Position numbers and translations under genes: made by a program. From NCBI GenBank assembly GCA_027488165.1, contig JAIYCF010000002.1, positions 1 through 5,000 on the forward strand: a stretch of 5,000 nt of DNA, given 5' to 3'. The notes below the pieces were generated by a model, which did not search any database, had not been told where the DNA came from, and saw only the letters and a program-made list of their open reading frames with translations. The stretch is from Streptomycetaceae bacterium. GTDB taxonomy: Bacteria > Actinomycetota > Actinomycetes > Nanopelagicales > Nanopelagicaceae. This document shows positions 1 to 5,000 of this stretch, in pieces. Each line of letters starts with the position of its first letter. The stretch's first letter is position 1.

Positions 1-282
1 AACTTTGCTTCTATCTGTGGCAAGACAAAGGCCGATAAAGATACGAAACGAATCGGACTAGTAATTGATTTCGGATCGCAGGCATATGCTCCTAAGGGCG
101 AAAAGGTAACGAAGACAATTACGACTTGTGTTCGCACCGCAAAGACATCACAAGGTATAGATGTCCTAGGAATGGCGATAAAGGTGCGCGCAGCTAAGAG
201 CGGTTTGATCTGTGGTCTAAATGGTTACCCAGCCAAAGAATGCGGCTTAGAAATCGCAACACCCGCGGCACTGAAGAAGTAA
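1..282 (+). CDS. C-terminal part of an SCO2322-like exported accessory protein (5' end outside window)
   Basis: The frame is open from base 1 to a TAA at 280-282, giving the last 93 residues of a longer protein. The fragment is lysine-rich (13 Lys) and has four cysteines, at fragment residues 6, 43, 71 and 81. Recognisable blocks are ICGKTK, RIGLVIDFGSQAYAPKG and LICGLNGYPAKECG. These match my memory of the C-terminal half of the actinobacterial SCO2322 family, which has a VVDYGTAADAPxG-like block and a LVCAIDGYPxxGCG-like block. That family is usually exported and encoded beside ECF transporter genes. The signal peptide, if there is one, lies upstream of the window. No C-terminal membrane anchor is visible; the protein ends in LKK. 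The cysteines would suit disulfides outside the cytoplasm, which is inference. The molecular function is unknown. The 18-nt gap to ecfT implies one operon. Family membership is fairly likely; a role in substrate capture for the importer is a guess. Confidence 0.72.
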   Translation, partial: NFASICGKTKADKDTKRIGLVIDFGSQAYAPKGEKVTKTITTCVRTAKTSQGIDVLGMAIKVRAAKSGLICGLNGYPAKECGLEIATPAALKK

Positions 283-300
283 GAGAAGCGTCTAGCTGTA
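283..300 (+). promoter_or_regulatory. Short intergenic gap with weak ribosome binding site for ecfT
   Basis: Only 18 nt separate the TAA of the upstream gene from the ATG of ecfT. The purine stretch AGAGAAG at 283-289 is the only Shine-Dalgarno-like element, a poor match and about 11 nt from the start. There is no room for a promoter, so ecfT is probably co-transcribed with the upstream gene and may rely partly on terminating ribosomes re-initiating. Confidence 0.4.
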
Positions 301-1047
301 ATGAAATCGCTGCACCCGCTTACTTGGTGGCTATGGAGTATCGCTTTAATTGTCACGGTTATTCGTGCCAATAGCGCTCTCTACGCTGCCTTAGTAATTG
401 CGGGTGCAGCGTTCATAGTTTGGCGATGGGCAGGAAATTTTCCTTGGTCAAAGAGTTTTTGGTTTTCTCTTCGTCTAGGAATCTTTATTCTGATTGTTAG
501 GGCTGTTACAGGCGTTCTAATCGGTGTACCAATTCCAGGTACCAAAATTGTTGAACTTCCAATCCTTCCATTACCGGATTGGATGGCGGGGATTCGCATC
601 GGTGGAGTCGTAACCCAAGAGCGGCTCATCTCCTCTTTACAAGAAGGACTGATCATTGTTTCGGTGATTGCGCTATTTGGGGCTGCAGTATCACTCACCA
701 GTCCTCACAAAATGCTACGAGTTCTGCCCGTCATCGTTTATGAGTTTGGAGTCGCGATAGTTATTGCTACTTCCTCACTTCCACAACTTGTTGCGAGTTA
801 CTCACGAATTAAGCGTGCACGAGTCCTAAGGGGCGATGAAAAACCGAAATTCAAATCCATCGCTCTGCCATTACTGGAAGAAGCGCTAGCAAAATCTCTT
901 GATCTTGCAGCTGCTATGGATTCGCGTGGTTATGGCGTAAGTAGAGTTCGCTCAAGGTACCGCCCGATCATGTGGCGTACTGCGGACACTGCGGTTTTTT
1001 CCAGCGGACTCTTTCTACTTGGTCTGGTTTGGTCGGTCACGGCATGA
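301..1047 (+). CDS. ecfT: ECF transporter transmembrane coupling protein EcfT (CbiQ family)
   Basis: EcfT is the membrane scaffold of an energy-coupling factor importer; it carries ATP-driven motion from the EcfA ATPases to the S component. At 248 aa the length is typical. Hydrophobic segments lie near residues 9-22, 25-42, 52-75, 113-133, 143-165 and 228-246. Two cytoplasmic coupling motifs are visible: RARVLRG at 172-178, and AMDSRGYG at 205-212, the classic second Arg-Gly motif that docks in the ATPase groove. The run SPHKMLRVLP near 134-143 and the N-terminal LHPLTWWLW are also usual for actinobacterial CbiQ-like proteins. ATG at 301 is chosen because it puts this family-typical N-terminus at the start and lies just after the upstream stop. 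The gene ends in an ATGA overlap with ecfA. It may correspond to the proteins SEED-type annotation calls CbrV (cobalamin ECF), but substrate cannot be read from EcfT. Confidence 0.93.
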   Translation: MKSLHPLTWWLWSIALIVTVIRANSALYAALVIAGAAFIVWRWAGNFPWSKSFWFSLRLGIFILIVRAVTGVLIGVPIPGTKIVELPILPLPDWMAGIRIGGVVTQERLISSLQEGLIIVSVIALFGAAVSLTSPHKMLRVLPVIVYEFGVAIVIATSSLPQLVASYSRIKRARVLRGDEKPKFKSIALPLLEEALAKSLDLAAAMDSRGYGVSRVRSRYRPIMWRTADTAVFSSGLFLLGLVWSVTA

Positions 1048-2657
1048 TCAAATTTTCAAATGTCTCACTCGTGTATCCAACATCCACGCAAACAATCCTT
1101 GAAGGGCTCTCGTTCTCAATAGAAGAAGGCGAGATGGTTCTCGTTATCGGCTCAACCGGTACTGGAAAATCATCTCTCTTACGTTTGATTAACGGTTTGG
1201 TTCCGCATCACACCGGCGGAATATTGGCAGGCGATGTAACAGTTGATGGAATTTCGACTCAACTTGTGAGGCCCGGAGAACTGGCTCATCTAATTGGAAT
1301 TGTGGGTCAGAACCCAAGTAGCGGATTTGTCACCGATACCGTGGAAGAAGAGTTGGTCTTTAGTATGGAGTCGCTAAATGTGGCACCCGAAGCAATGCGC
1401 AAACGCGTTGAAGAGATACTTGACTTGTTGGCCCTGGCACCGCTGCGTAATCGGGCAATTTCAACGCTTAGCGGAGGTGAGCAACAACGCTTAGCAATTG
1501 GAAGCGCACTTGTGATGCACCCGAAGATCTTGGTTCTTGATGAACCAACTAGCGCTCTTGATCCAATAGCAGCAGAGGAAGTTTTATCAATCATCCATCG
1601 TCTCGTGCATGACCTAAGCCTTACCGTTGTGATCGCGGAACATCGCCTAGAGCGTGTAATTGGCTTTGCCGATCGCATCATTCATATTGCCGGAGATGGC
1701 CAAGCCCAAATCGACCTTCCAGAAAAAATACTGAAAAGTTCAGCTATAGCTCCACCCATTGTTCATTTATCTCGTGCGCTTAAATTAGATCAAGTAGGCC
1801 TAAGCGTCCGCGATGTGCGACGCATGACTGAAGATGTAAGACGCGACGGAAAAGATAATCCGCTAGTAGAAAAAGTTCTGACATCCACTGCTATCTCGGT
1901 TAAAGGGGCTGCGATTTCTTATGGTGCACACACTGCGTTAAAGAACGTTGATGCACTTGTAATGGAAGGCGAGATCGTCGCCCTGATGGGCAGAAACGGC
2001 GCCGGTAAGAGTTCGCTTCTGCAATCGATCGTCGGAGTGAAAGAGTTAGATCGCGGCGAGATCTCAGTGTTCGCTCATCCCCCAATGAGTTTAAAGGGTG
2101 CGCTGCGTCGCGCGACCGTGGGCTACATCCCACAAGAACCAAGTGATCTCTTATACGCGCAAAGCGTTGCGCAGGAATGTGCGCAAGCCGATAAGGATAA
2201 TGAGATCACTAGCGGCGCAACCTATTCCTTGCTTCAAGAGCTCGTGCCTTCAATTTCGCCTGCGACCCATCCGCGTGATCTCTCTGAAGGGCAACGTCTG
2301 GCACTTGCCTTGGCTGTGGTTCTCTCTGCACAACCACGAGCGCTAATCCTGGATGAGCCAACCCGTGGATTGGATTATCAATCCAAATCATTGTTGATTG
2401 AGATTCTCAAAAACTTCGCAGCCCAGCCTGGAAAGTCAGTAGTAATCGCTACTCACGATGTCGAACTAGTTGCCGAACTTGCCGATCGAGTTATCTTCTT
2501 ATCTGAAGGCGAAGTAGTTGCTGATGGGCCAACGCTAGATATTTTATTAGCTTCACCGGCTTTCGCTCCTCAAGTAGCCAAAGTAATGGCTCCGCGCAGA
2601 TGGCTAACGGTTAACGATGTAATGCGTTCGCTGGATCAAGAAACTGGTCTGCAATGA
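1044..2657 (+). CDS. ecfA: Fused two-domain ECF transporter ATPase (EcfA1-EcfA2 in one chain)
   Basis: This 537-aa protein contains two ABC ATPase domains, so one polypeptide replaces the usual EcfA/EcfA' pair. Domain 1 (about 1-220) has Walker A GSTGTGKSS at 36-44, Q-loop Q89, signature LSGGEQQR at 142-149, Walker B ILVLDEP at 162-168, D-loop SALD and switch His200. Domain 2 (about 284-510) has Walker A GRNGAGKSS at 316-324, Q-loop Q364, signature LSEGQR at 413-418, Walker B ALILDEP at 433-439, RGLD at 441-444 and His471. Both Walker B glutamates (E167, E438) are present, so both ATP sites could be active. The domain 2 signature has Glu in place of the first Gly of LSGGQ; I recall the same form in actinobacterial relatives. 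A linker of about 60 residues joins the domains. ATG at 1044 is chosen over the upstream in-frame ATG at 972, because 972 adds 24 non-ABC residues inside ecfT while 1044 gives the canonical MIKFSNVSLVYP start and an ATGA overlap. No clear Shine-Dalgarno precedes it, which suggests translational coupling. Confidence 0.94.
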   Translation: MIKFSNVSLVYPTSTQTILEGLSFSIEEGEMVLVIGSTGTGKSSLLRLINGLVPHHTGGILAGDVTVDGISTQLVRPGELAHLIGIVGQNPSSGFVTDTVEEELVFSMESLNVAPEAMRKRVEEILDLLALAPLRNRAISTLSGGEQQRLAIGSALVMHPKILVLDEPTSALDPIAAEEVLSIIHRLVHDLSLTVVIAEHRLERVIGFADRIIHIAGDGQAQIDLPEKILKSSAIAPPIVHLSRALKLDQVGLSVRDVRRMTEDVRRDGKDNPLVEKVLTSTAISVKGAAISYGAHTALKNVDALVMEGEIVALMGRNGAGKSSLLQSIVGVKELDRGEISVFAHPPMSLKGALRRATVGYIPQEPSDLLYAQSVAQECAQADKDNEITSGATYSLLQELVPSISPATHPRDLSEGQRLALALAVVLSAQPRALILDEPTRGLDYQSKSLLIEILKNFAAQPGKSVVIATHDVELVAELADRVIFLSEGEVVADGPTLDILLASPAFAPQVAKVMAPRRWLTVNDVMRSLDQETGLQ

Positions 2658-3457
2658 AATATTTAACGAACGATCTATATCGATTTAGCCGCAGATCAAA
2701 GATTGCGCTCTTGCTGGTTTCAACAACGGTCTTTGCCGGCTTCACCTGGCCTTTCTATGTTCAATCGCAGAGTTCGGCGCAGTTTGCACAATACTTTTTC
2801 TGGGCAGCCGTTCCTGCATCGATCTTTCTCTTAATTGCACAACTGAGCGATTCTGGTCTGGATGCGAAATCAGTTGCGCTCTTAGGGACTCTCGCTGCGC
2901 TGCTTGCTGCGCTTCGGCCATTAGGTGCCGGCGCAGTCGGACTCGAACCAATGTGGTTTCTATTAATTCTTGCTGCCCGAGTCTTTGGTTCGGCATTTGG
3001 TTTCTTACTGGGCGTGCTCGGAATGTTAGCTTCAGCGCTACTGACTGGTGGATTTGGACCTTGGCTTCCATATCAACTCTTTGCAGCCGGCTTAGTTGGT
3101 TTATTTGCGGGTTCTTTTCCCGCAAGAATCAAGGGGCGAGCAGAAATTCTCTTACTCGTATTTATCGCAATTCTTGCTTCACTCATCTTTGGCTTGTTAA
3201 TGGATCTGCAATTCTGGCCTTGGGCACTTGGCGGTGATACCCAACTTTCATATCTGCCAGGAGCCCCAATCTGGGAGAACCTCAGTAGATTTGTGACTTT
3301 TCACTTTCTATCTTCAATGGCATGGGATATTCCCAGAGCAGTCTTAACATCGACTTTGATTGTGATTACCGCGCCTGCTGTTTTATCGGCTCTACGCAGA
3401 ACAAAAACTAAGGCTGCCTTTTTAACGCCGGTTGAATTCAGCGCACGTTTGAAGTAA
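2654..3457 (+). CDS. ECF transporter S component (substrate-binding membrane protein; corrinoid suspected)
   Basis: This 267-aa hydrophobic protein should be the substrate-specific subunit that binds the vitamin and works with EcfT and EcfA. Membrane segments are estimated near residues 16-34, 47-64, 71-88, 98-130 (one or two), 140-156, 163-183 and 228-247. Blocks I associate with the actinobacterial S component of SCO2322-linked ECF loci are LDAKSVALLG (69-78), ALRPLGAGAVGLEP (86-99), ARVFG (108-112), LTGGFGPWLPYQ (130-141), FGLLMDLQFWP (179-189) and PGAPIWENLSRF (202-213). The aromatic WPW and polar residues in the 185-215 loop could be at the outer substrate pocket, which is inference. The start overlaps the ecfA stop as ATGA with no good Shine-Dalgarno, so translation is probably coupled. 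The 3' end overlaps convergent gcvT by 20 bp. Some annotation schemes call such proteins CbrT (cobalamin); substrate is not proven here, so no symbol is given. ECF S-component identity is quite sure, substrate much less so. Confidence 0.85.
   Translation: MKYLTNDLYRFSRRSKIALLLVSTTVFAGFTWPFYVQSQSSAQFAQYFFWAAVPASIFLLIAQLSDSGLDAKSVALLGTLAALLAALRPLGAGAVGLEPMWFLLILAARVFGSAFGFLLGVLGMLASALLTGGFGPWLPYQLFAAGLVGLFAGSFPARIKGRAEILLLVFIAILASLIFGLLMDLQFWPWALGGDTQLSYLPGAPIWENLSRFVTFHFLSSMAWDIPRAVLTSTLIVITAPAVLSALRRTKTKAAFLTPVEFSARLK
3403..3423 (-). terminator. Weak hairpin flanked by A5/T5, possible gcvT terminator
   Basis: Reading the minus strand past the gcvT stop, a small inverted repeat (AAGG, loop CAG, CCTT; positions 3420-3410) is followed by AG and five T residues (complement of A5 at 3407-3403). 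It starts about 18 nt beyond the gcvT stop, a sensible distance for an intrinsic terminator. The stem is only 4 bp, or longer if the flanking A and T tracts pair, so it is marginal. It lies inside the S-component coding region, where codon constraints may explain it. Confidence 0.25.
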
Positions 3458-4526
3458 CTAACGGCAATTTAGTAATTACCGAAAGGCTATCTCTTCCACG
3501 AACATCGACGATTAACTCATCGCCTACTTTGTATTCGGGGTTGATCAAAGCTAGGGCGATTCCCTTTTTCAAGGTTGGCGAGAAAGTTCCGCTGGTTATT
3601 TCTCCAACAATCTCGCCGCTTGAATTCTTAATCTGCATTCCTGCGCGTGGTATGCCGCGATCTTGGCTAACTAGGGCGCGTAACTTGGTGTGATTTTTTG
3701 CTTCACGTTGCTCAGTAAGCGCTTTAGCTCCGCTGAAGGTTTCCTTCTCCCAGCCAATCGCCCAGGTGGCAGATGCTTGAACCGGAGTTATTTCTAGCGT
3801 TAGCTCGTGGCCATGAAGTGGGTATCCCATTTCGGTGCGCAAGGTATCGCGCGCACCTAAGCCGCAAATTAAACCGTCGTACGGCTTGATCGCTTCAGTG
3901 AGTGAATCCCAAACTGCGCCAGCATCACTCCAGCTTGGAAGAATTTCATATCCGTGTTCGCCGGTGTAACCGGTTCGACACAAAATGGCTGGATGACCCG
4001 AAATTTGGATATGTTCAAAAGACATGTAATCGAGCGCCGGATTTAAACCAAGGGATTCGATAACCGATTTTGATTTCGGTCCCTGCACTGCAATAACTGC
4101 AAACTTTTCATGAAGATTTGTAATCGTGATTCCGGCTGGCACAACAGCTGTCAGGGCAGCAACGACATCCGATGTATTTGAAGCGTTAGGGATCAGGAAT
4201 AAGTCAGTCGGACTATTTCTGTAGACAATCAGATCATCGATAACACCGCCCGCAGAGTTGCAATGCAGGGTGTATTGGGCTTGGCCGTCAGAGATTCGAT
4301 TTAAATCATTGGTGAAGACAGAGTTGAGAAATTCCAGCGCACCATCGCCGGTTACGCTGACTTTGCCGAGGTGAGAGACATCGAAAATGCCAACTCGCTC
4401 TCGAACGGCGGTGTGTTCAGCGATCACGCCCGATGCGGGGTACTCAATCGGCATCAACCAACCACCGAAATCGGCCATCTTCGCGTTCAGTGCAAGATGT
4501 TTTTCGGCAAGTGGTGAATTTTTCAT
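3438..4526 (-). CDS. gcvT: Aminomethyltransferase, glycine cleavage system T-protein
   Basis: GcvT transfers the methylene group from the aminomethyl-lipoyl arm of H-protein to tetrahydrofolate, releasing ammonia, in the cytoplasmic glycine cleavage complex. The 362-aa product has normal full length (about 364 in E. coli). Family motifs in order are FGGWLMPIEYP (20-30), VGIFDVSHLGK (45-55), GGVIDDLIVYR (93-103, with D97/D98 covering the conserved catalytic aspartate region), GYTGEHGYEI (186-195), GLGARDTLRTEMGYPLHGHEL (about 222-241) and the C-terminal barrel signature GEITSGTFSPTLKKGIALALI. ATG at 4526 is the furthest upstream start, since an in-frame TAA sits three codons before it on the minus strand. 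No Shine-Dalgarno is seen; see the candidate leaderless promoter. gcvH and gcvP are not in the window, so the system is dispersed. The gene is divergent from pepA and convergent with the ECF operon. Fold relatives such as YgfZ or sarcosine oxidase domains are unlikely given full length and the intact motif set. Confidence 0.96.
   Translation of the reverse strand: MKNSPLAEKHLALNAKMADFGGWLMPIEYPASGVIAEHTAVRERVGIFDVSHLGKVSVTGDGALEFLNSVFTNDLNRISDGQAQYTLHCNSAGGVIDDLIVYRNSPTDLFLIPNASNTSDVVAALTAVVPAGITITNLHEKFAVIAVQGPKSKSVIESLGLNPALDYMSFEHIQISGHPAILCRTGYTGEHGYEILPSWSDAGAVWDSLTEAIKPYDGLICGLGARDTLRTEMGYPLHGHELTLEITPVQASATWAIGWEKETFSGAKALTEQREAKNHTKLRALVSQDRGIPRAGMQIKNSSGEIVGEITSGTFSPTLKKGIALALINPEYKVGDELIVDVRGRDSLSVITKLPLVTSNVR
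3462..3481. repeat. Inverted repeat just after the S-component stop, within the gcvT 3' end
   Basis: CGGCAATT (3462-3469) and AATTACCG (3474-3481) form an 8-bp stem with a 4-nt loop, starting 5 nt after the S-component stop. In plus-strand RNA the stem has one C-A mismatch; in minus-strand RNA that pair becomes a G-U wobble. No U-tract follows on the plus strand, so it is not a standard intrinsic terminator for the ECF operon, though it could protect or pause the 3' end. It lies in the last codons of gcvT and may be chance. Confidence 0.3.
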
Positions 4527-4532
4527 GTAGAC

Positions 4533-4538
4533 AACTTA
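4533..4538 (-). promoter_or_regulatory. Candidate -10 element for leaderless gcvT transcript
   Basis: On the minus strand the hexamer TAAGTT fits the actinobacterial TANNNT -10 pattern and ends 6 nt before the gcvT ATG. That spacing would put the transcription start at or next to the A of the start codon. With no Shine-Dalgarno upstream, this fits leaderless translation, which is common in actinobacteria. The -35 region about 17 nt further upstream (TGGTGG) is poor, so this is a candidate only. Confidence 0.3.
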
Positions 4539-4611
4539 CACTTACCCGAGCATCGCCACCAGATAAGAACGATCATTTAGTAGCGAGTCACCATGAAGCA
4601 AGTTACTTCTT

Positions 4612-4618
4612 AAGGAGA
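4612..4618 (+). promoter_or_regulatory. Strong ribosome binding site for pepA
   Basis: AAGGAGA is a near-perfect Shine-Dalgarno; its core AAGGAG ends 6 nt before the ATG at 4624. It fixes the pepA start and rules out the ATG at 4593, whose frame closes after six codons. It is the only strong Shine-Dalgarno seen in front of any gene in this window. Confidence 0.85.
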
Positions 4619-4623
4619 ATTAA

Positions 4624-5000
4624 ATGACAACGATCCAACTCTCTGATGGAATCATCAAAGATGAGATTTTGGTAGTTGGGCTATCTCATAAGAAGGGCAA
4701 ATCCTCGCTAACAATAGAAAGCGGCGATATCGCACTTGATGCAAAGAAAATTTTGGCGACCTTGGCCGATATGGGAGCAACTGGCAAGGCTGATGAAGTA
4801 ATTAAAATCCCTGGCACCAACACGCGTCTCTTAGTTTTCACTGGACTTGGCGAACATAAAGCGAGTTTTGATGATGAAACTCTGCGCCGTGCTGCAGGTG
4901 CTGCAGCGCGAGCACTAGCCGGAAATTCCAGTGCGACCTTTTCTCTTCCTGCAAAGAGCGCCTCTGCTGTCGGAGCTGTTGCAGAGGGTGCGCTATTGGG
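4624..5000 (+). CDS. pepA: Leucyl aminopeptidase, N-terminal part (3' end outside window)
   Basis: The frame opens with ATG after a strong Shine-Dalgarno and stays open to the window end, giving about 125 residues. The protein should be a cytosolic M17-family zinc/manganese aminopeptidase that removes N-terminal residues such as leucine from peptides, usually as a hexamer. What is visible is the N-terminal macro-like domain: LLVFTGLGEH (about 69-78), ETLRRAAGAAARALAG (about 85-100) and the run AVGAVAEGALLG at the window edge, which is typical of M17 enzymes just before the link to the catalytic domain. The metal ligands and the NTDAEGR signature lie beyond the window, so catalytic competence cannot be judged. 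A pepA-type gene divergent from or near gcvT is a known actinobacterial arrangement (mycobacterial pepB and gcvT are close together), which supports the call. The gene is cut off by the window edge; no sign of breakage is seen. Confidence 0.87.
   Translation, partial: MTTIQLSDGIIKDEILVVGLSHKKGKSSLTIESGDIALDAKKILATLADMGATGKADEVIKIPGTNTRLLVFTGLGEHKASFDDETLRRAAGAAARALAGNSSATFSLPAKSASAVGAVAEGALL

Larger units (their letters stand above)
4527..4623. promoter_or_regulatory. Divergent intergenic region between gcvT and pepA
   Basis: This 97-bp region is the only place in the window without an established gene and must hold promoters for both divergent genes. No strong consensus -35/-10 pair is evident for pepA; AT-richer sequence around 4561-4580 is the likeliest core. 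I looked for a glycine riboswitch serving gcvT: the space is too short for a typical tandem aptamer and no such fold was recognised. No operator-like palindrome stands out. Confidence 0.5.

Noticed and set aside
1..300. Possible cobalamin riboswitch upstream of ecfT
   Set aside because: The stretch is coding up to 282 with only 18 nt left; any riboswitch must lie before the window.
381..698. 105-codon open frame antisense to ecfT
   Set aside because: Opposite conserved ecfT coding, no family resemblance and no sensible start context.
972..1043. In-frame ATG upstream giving 24 extra residues at the ecfA N-terminus
   Set aside because: The extra residues lie entirely within ecfT, do not resemble an ABC domain, and the ATG at 1044 gives the standard EcfA N-terminus with an ATGA overlap.
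1307..1681. 124-codon open frame antisense to the first ATPase domain
   Set aside because: Its product is Ser/Arg-rich low-complexity sequence with no recognisable motif, and it mirrors the conserved coding of ecfA; a shadow frame.
2890..2915. Near-repeat of GCTGCG/CTTGCTGCG units
   Set aside because: It encodes an Ala/Leu-rich membrane helix; codon reuse explains it without a functional repeat.
2742..3125. 127-codon open frame antisense to the S-component gene
   Set aside because: Arg/Gln-rich product with no motif or ribosome binding site, opposite a clear membrane protein gene; a shadow frame.
4593..4613. Six-codon micro-ORF (MKQVTS) whose stop touches the pepA Shine-Dalgarno
   Set aside because: Tempting as a translational leader, but it has no ribosome binding site, no run of regulatory codons, and this length arises easily by chance.
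4527..4623. Possible glycine riboswitch controlling gcvT
   Set aside because: The region is too short for the usual tandem aptamer, no conserved core was recognised, and the likely start site at the ATG leaves no leader.
4433..4627. 64-codon plus-strand frame running from the gcvT 5' end across the intergenic region
   Set aside because: Mostly antisense to gcvT, Arg/Ser-rich with no motif, and it would overlap the pepA ribosome binding site and start.

Overview
The window looks like a chromosomal segment of a mid-GC (by eye close to 50%) actinobacterium. Its proteins resemble actinobacterial family members in wording, and the base composition would suit a small-genome freshwater lineage such as the acI group (Nanopelagicales: Planktophila/Nanopelagicus relatives). 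The lineage is inferred from remembered protein patterns and composition, not from a search.

Layout. Positions 1-3457 hold a tightly packed plus-strand operon: the 3' end of a gene for a probably exported accessory protein (SCO2322-like, 1-282), an 18-nt gap, ecfT (301-1047), a fused two-domain ATPase ecfA (1044-2657) and a substrate-binding S component (2654-3457). The last two junctions are 4-nt ATGA overlaps, so the whole ECF-type (energy-coupling factor) vitamin importer is probably translated as one coupled unit. gcvT (4526-3438, minus strand) encodes the T-protein of the glycine cleavage system. It converges on the operon and overlaps the end of the S-component gene by 20 bp. A 97-bp divergent intergenic region follows, then the start of pepA (leucyl aminopeptidase) at 4624, which runs off the window.

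How the genes work together. The ECF genes make a complete importer: S component for substrate capture, EcfT as membrane coupler, and a fused EcfA dimer as motor. An extracytoplasmic partner protein sits upstream. From remembered actinobacterial gene neighbourhoods, the likeliest substrate is cobalamin or a related corrinoid, but no residue or riboswitch in the window proves this. gcvT and pepA are housekeeping genes whose divergent arrangement resembles that in mycobacteria. No tRNA, rRNA, CRISPR array, insertion sequence or phage feature was seen. The most interesting item is the ECF operon with its secreted accessory protein. The rest is ordinary core genome with some compact-genome features, namely overlaps and a possible leaderless promoter.
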